The notes below the pieces were generated by a model. It ran no database searches, was not told where the DNA came from, and saw only the letters and a program-made list of their open reading frames with translations. Made by a program: the position numbers and the translations under genes. Of a DNA stretch of 64,000 nucleotides, positions 63,340-64,000 are shown one piece after another (position 1 is the first letter of the stretch; every line of letters begins with the position of its first letter). The stretch comes from Halobellus sp. LT62 (GTDB lineage Archaea; Halobacteriota; Halobacteria; Halobacteriales; Haloferacaceae): assembly GCF_037031285.1 (NCBI RefSeq), contig NZ_JAYEZO010000001.1, positions 434,001 to 498,000 of the forward strand, in the 5' to 3' direction.

Positions 63340-63609
63340 TCACTCCCGCGAGACCTCGGTAGCGTCGGCGATCACCTTGTAGACCAAGCCGATCAGGCCG
63401 GCGAGAACCGCGAGTGATCCGACGAGAACGCAGACCGCCGCCAACAGCCCTCCGACGAGTCCGGCACCACCACCGCGGAGCGCCCATCCCGACGCGAACC
63501 AACCGCCGAGCAGCGTTCCCGCGTAGCCGGCCAGTACGACCGCGTACAGCAGTACCATCTCCCGACCGAGCGCGTATGTGATCGACTCTCTGGCGGTAAT
63601 CGCGGTCAT
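63340..63609 (-). CDS. small membrane protein with two to three helices
   Basis: An 89-residue protein starting MTAITARESITYALGREMVLLYAVVLAGY (span). Hydrophobic segments cover about residues 18-38 and 45-82, separated by a Gly-rich turn RGGGAGLVGG. No recognised family. It is convergent with coaBC. Confidence 0.6.
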   Translation of the reverse strand: MTAITARESITYALGREMVLLYAVVLAGYAGTLLGGWFASGWALRGGGAGLVGGLLAAVCVLVGSLAVLAGLIGLVYKVIADATEVSRE

Positions 63610-63726
63610 CGTCGGTGTATTCCGTCGACGCGCTCTTAATTCGTCGGGGCGCTGATTCCATCTTCGATCCGAACTGGGGACCGTCGTCTCGGACCGTCGG
63701 AATTCTGTCGAGTCGGCGTCCCGCCG

Positions 63727-64000
63727 TTACTCGTCGCCCTCGTCGAGGCAGGTGTCGAACGCGCTGTAGGGGTTCGTGTACTCGTTTCGGATGATCTCCT
63801 CTTCGACGATCTCGAACCCCAGAGAGCTGAGCTCTCTGCCGATCCGGCTCAGGTCGTCGCTGTCGCGGCCGACGGCCGTGATGTGGACGTTCTCCTCGCC
63901 GGTCATGATCTCGCGAACCGAGATCACGCCCTCGACTTCGAGCGCGCTCTCGGCGAGTCGTTCGCGCTCGGGGATGGGAGCCGTACAGAAGATGATCGTG
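63727..64000 (-). CDS. Lrp/AsnC-like regulator, C-terminal part (start outside window)
   Basis: The frame is open to the window edge. The visible 90 residues begin TIIFCTAPIPERERLAESAL and continue VISVREIMTGEENVHITAVG, which fits the RAM (amino-acid-binding) half of a haloarchaeal Lrp/AsnC regulator. The end reads NEYTNPYSAFDTCLDEGDE. The DNA-binding half would lie upstream, beyond base 64000. A GTG at 63927 is internal to this frame and is not the start. Confidence 0.78.
   Translation of the reverse strand, partial: TIIFCTAPIPERERLAESALEVEGVISVREIMTGEENVHITAVGRDSDDLSRIGRELSSLGFEIVEEEIIRNEYTNPYSAFDTCLDEGDE

Overview
The window is a stretch of haloarchaeal (class Halobacteria) chromosome. 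Base composition is high-GC, the predicted proteins are strongly acidic, and many genes belong to archaeal or haloarchaeal families: uL16/L10e, thermosome, RpoL, Rio2, NucS, FtsZ2, CobY, HalOD1, an HVO_0476-type zinc finger and a class II GAPDH. Several genes have a TATA-like box about 25-30 bp before the start codon, as expected for leaderless haloarchaeal transcripts. The gene order gap, pgk, class II gap, aminopeptidase, HVO_0476 zinc finger, PCMT, citZ, cydAB, thermosome, and the block NcsA-ftsZ2-cdrS-cdrL, recall the Haloferax-type chromosome. A genus cannot be named from sequence alone.

Layout. 1-4.1 kb: aldo/keto reductase (5' cut), VanZ-like protein, NucS, a glutamine amidotransferase, L10e and Hsp20. 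4.5-9.2 kb: central carbon genes, with a class I GAPDH, phosphoglycerate kinase, a phosphodiesterase, a DUF2391 membrane protein and a class II GAPDH. 9.4-17 kb: aminopeptidase, zinc-finger protein, two successive PCMT-like genes, a threonine-synthase-like enzyme, an AstE/AspA metallohydrolase and a doubled PhoU/TrkA_C protein. 17-23 kb: citrate synthase, threonine deaminase, bd-type oxidase and a tRNA-Ser with a duplicated 3' end. 23.3-27.4 kb: thermosome, alanine dehydrogenase-like enzyme and a membrane protein.

27.6-33.6 kb is a seven-gene cobalamin nucleotide-loop and salvage operon in which every junction overlaps (HAD phosphatase, cbiB, cobS, cobY, cobT-like, Thr-P decarboxylase, cbiZ). 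33.7-37 kb holds the cell-division regulators CdrL and CdrS, ftsZ2 and the tRNA thiolase NcsA. 37-49 kb is housekeeping (methyltransferase, endonuclease IV, lipoate ligase family, Rio2, UDG-like, DnaJ-like, MBL hydrolase, RpoL, HisF, GH13 glucosidase). 49-64 kb holds PurL, a PHP/asparagine-synthase-like pair, gatCA, TrkA/TrkH, a truncated TrxR-like flavoprotein, a HalOD1 protein, CoaBC and the C-terminal part of an AsnC/Lrp-like regulator.

No transposase, CRISPR array, intein or prophage was seen. The most unusual signal is a recurring one: short tandem direct repeats spanning or abutting the stop codons of about nine unrelated genes (vanZ-like, gap, zinc finger, PhoU/TrkA_C, ilvA, cydB, rpoL, flavoprotein, HalOD1). 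Other points of interest are a 7-mer operator-like array around the cdrS-ftsZ2 promoter, a tRNA-Ser integration scar, several structured intergenic elements, an uncharacterised HAD enzyme in the cobalamin operon, and a glutaminase-degenerate asparagine-synthase homologue coupled to a PHP enzyme.
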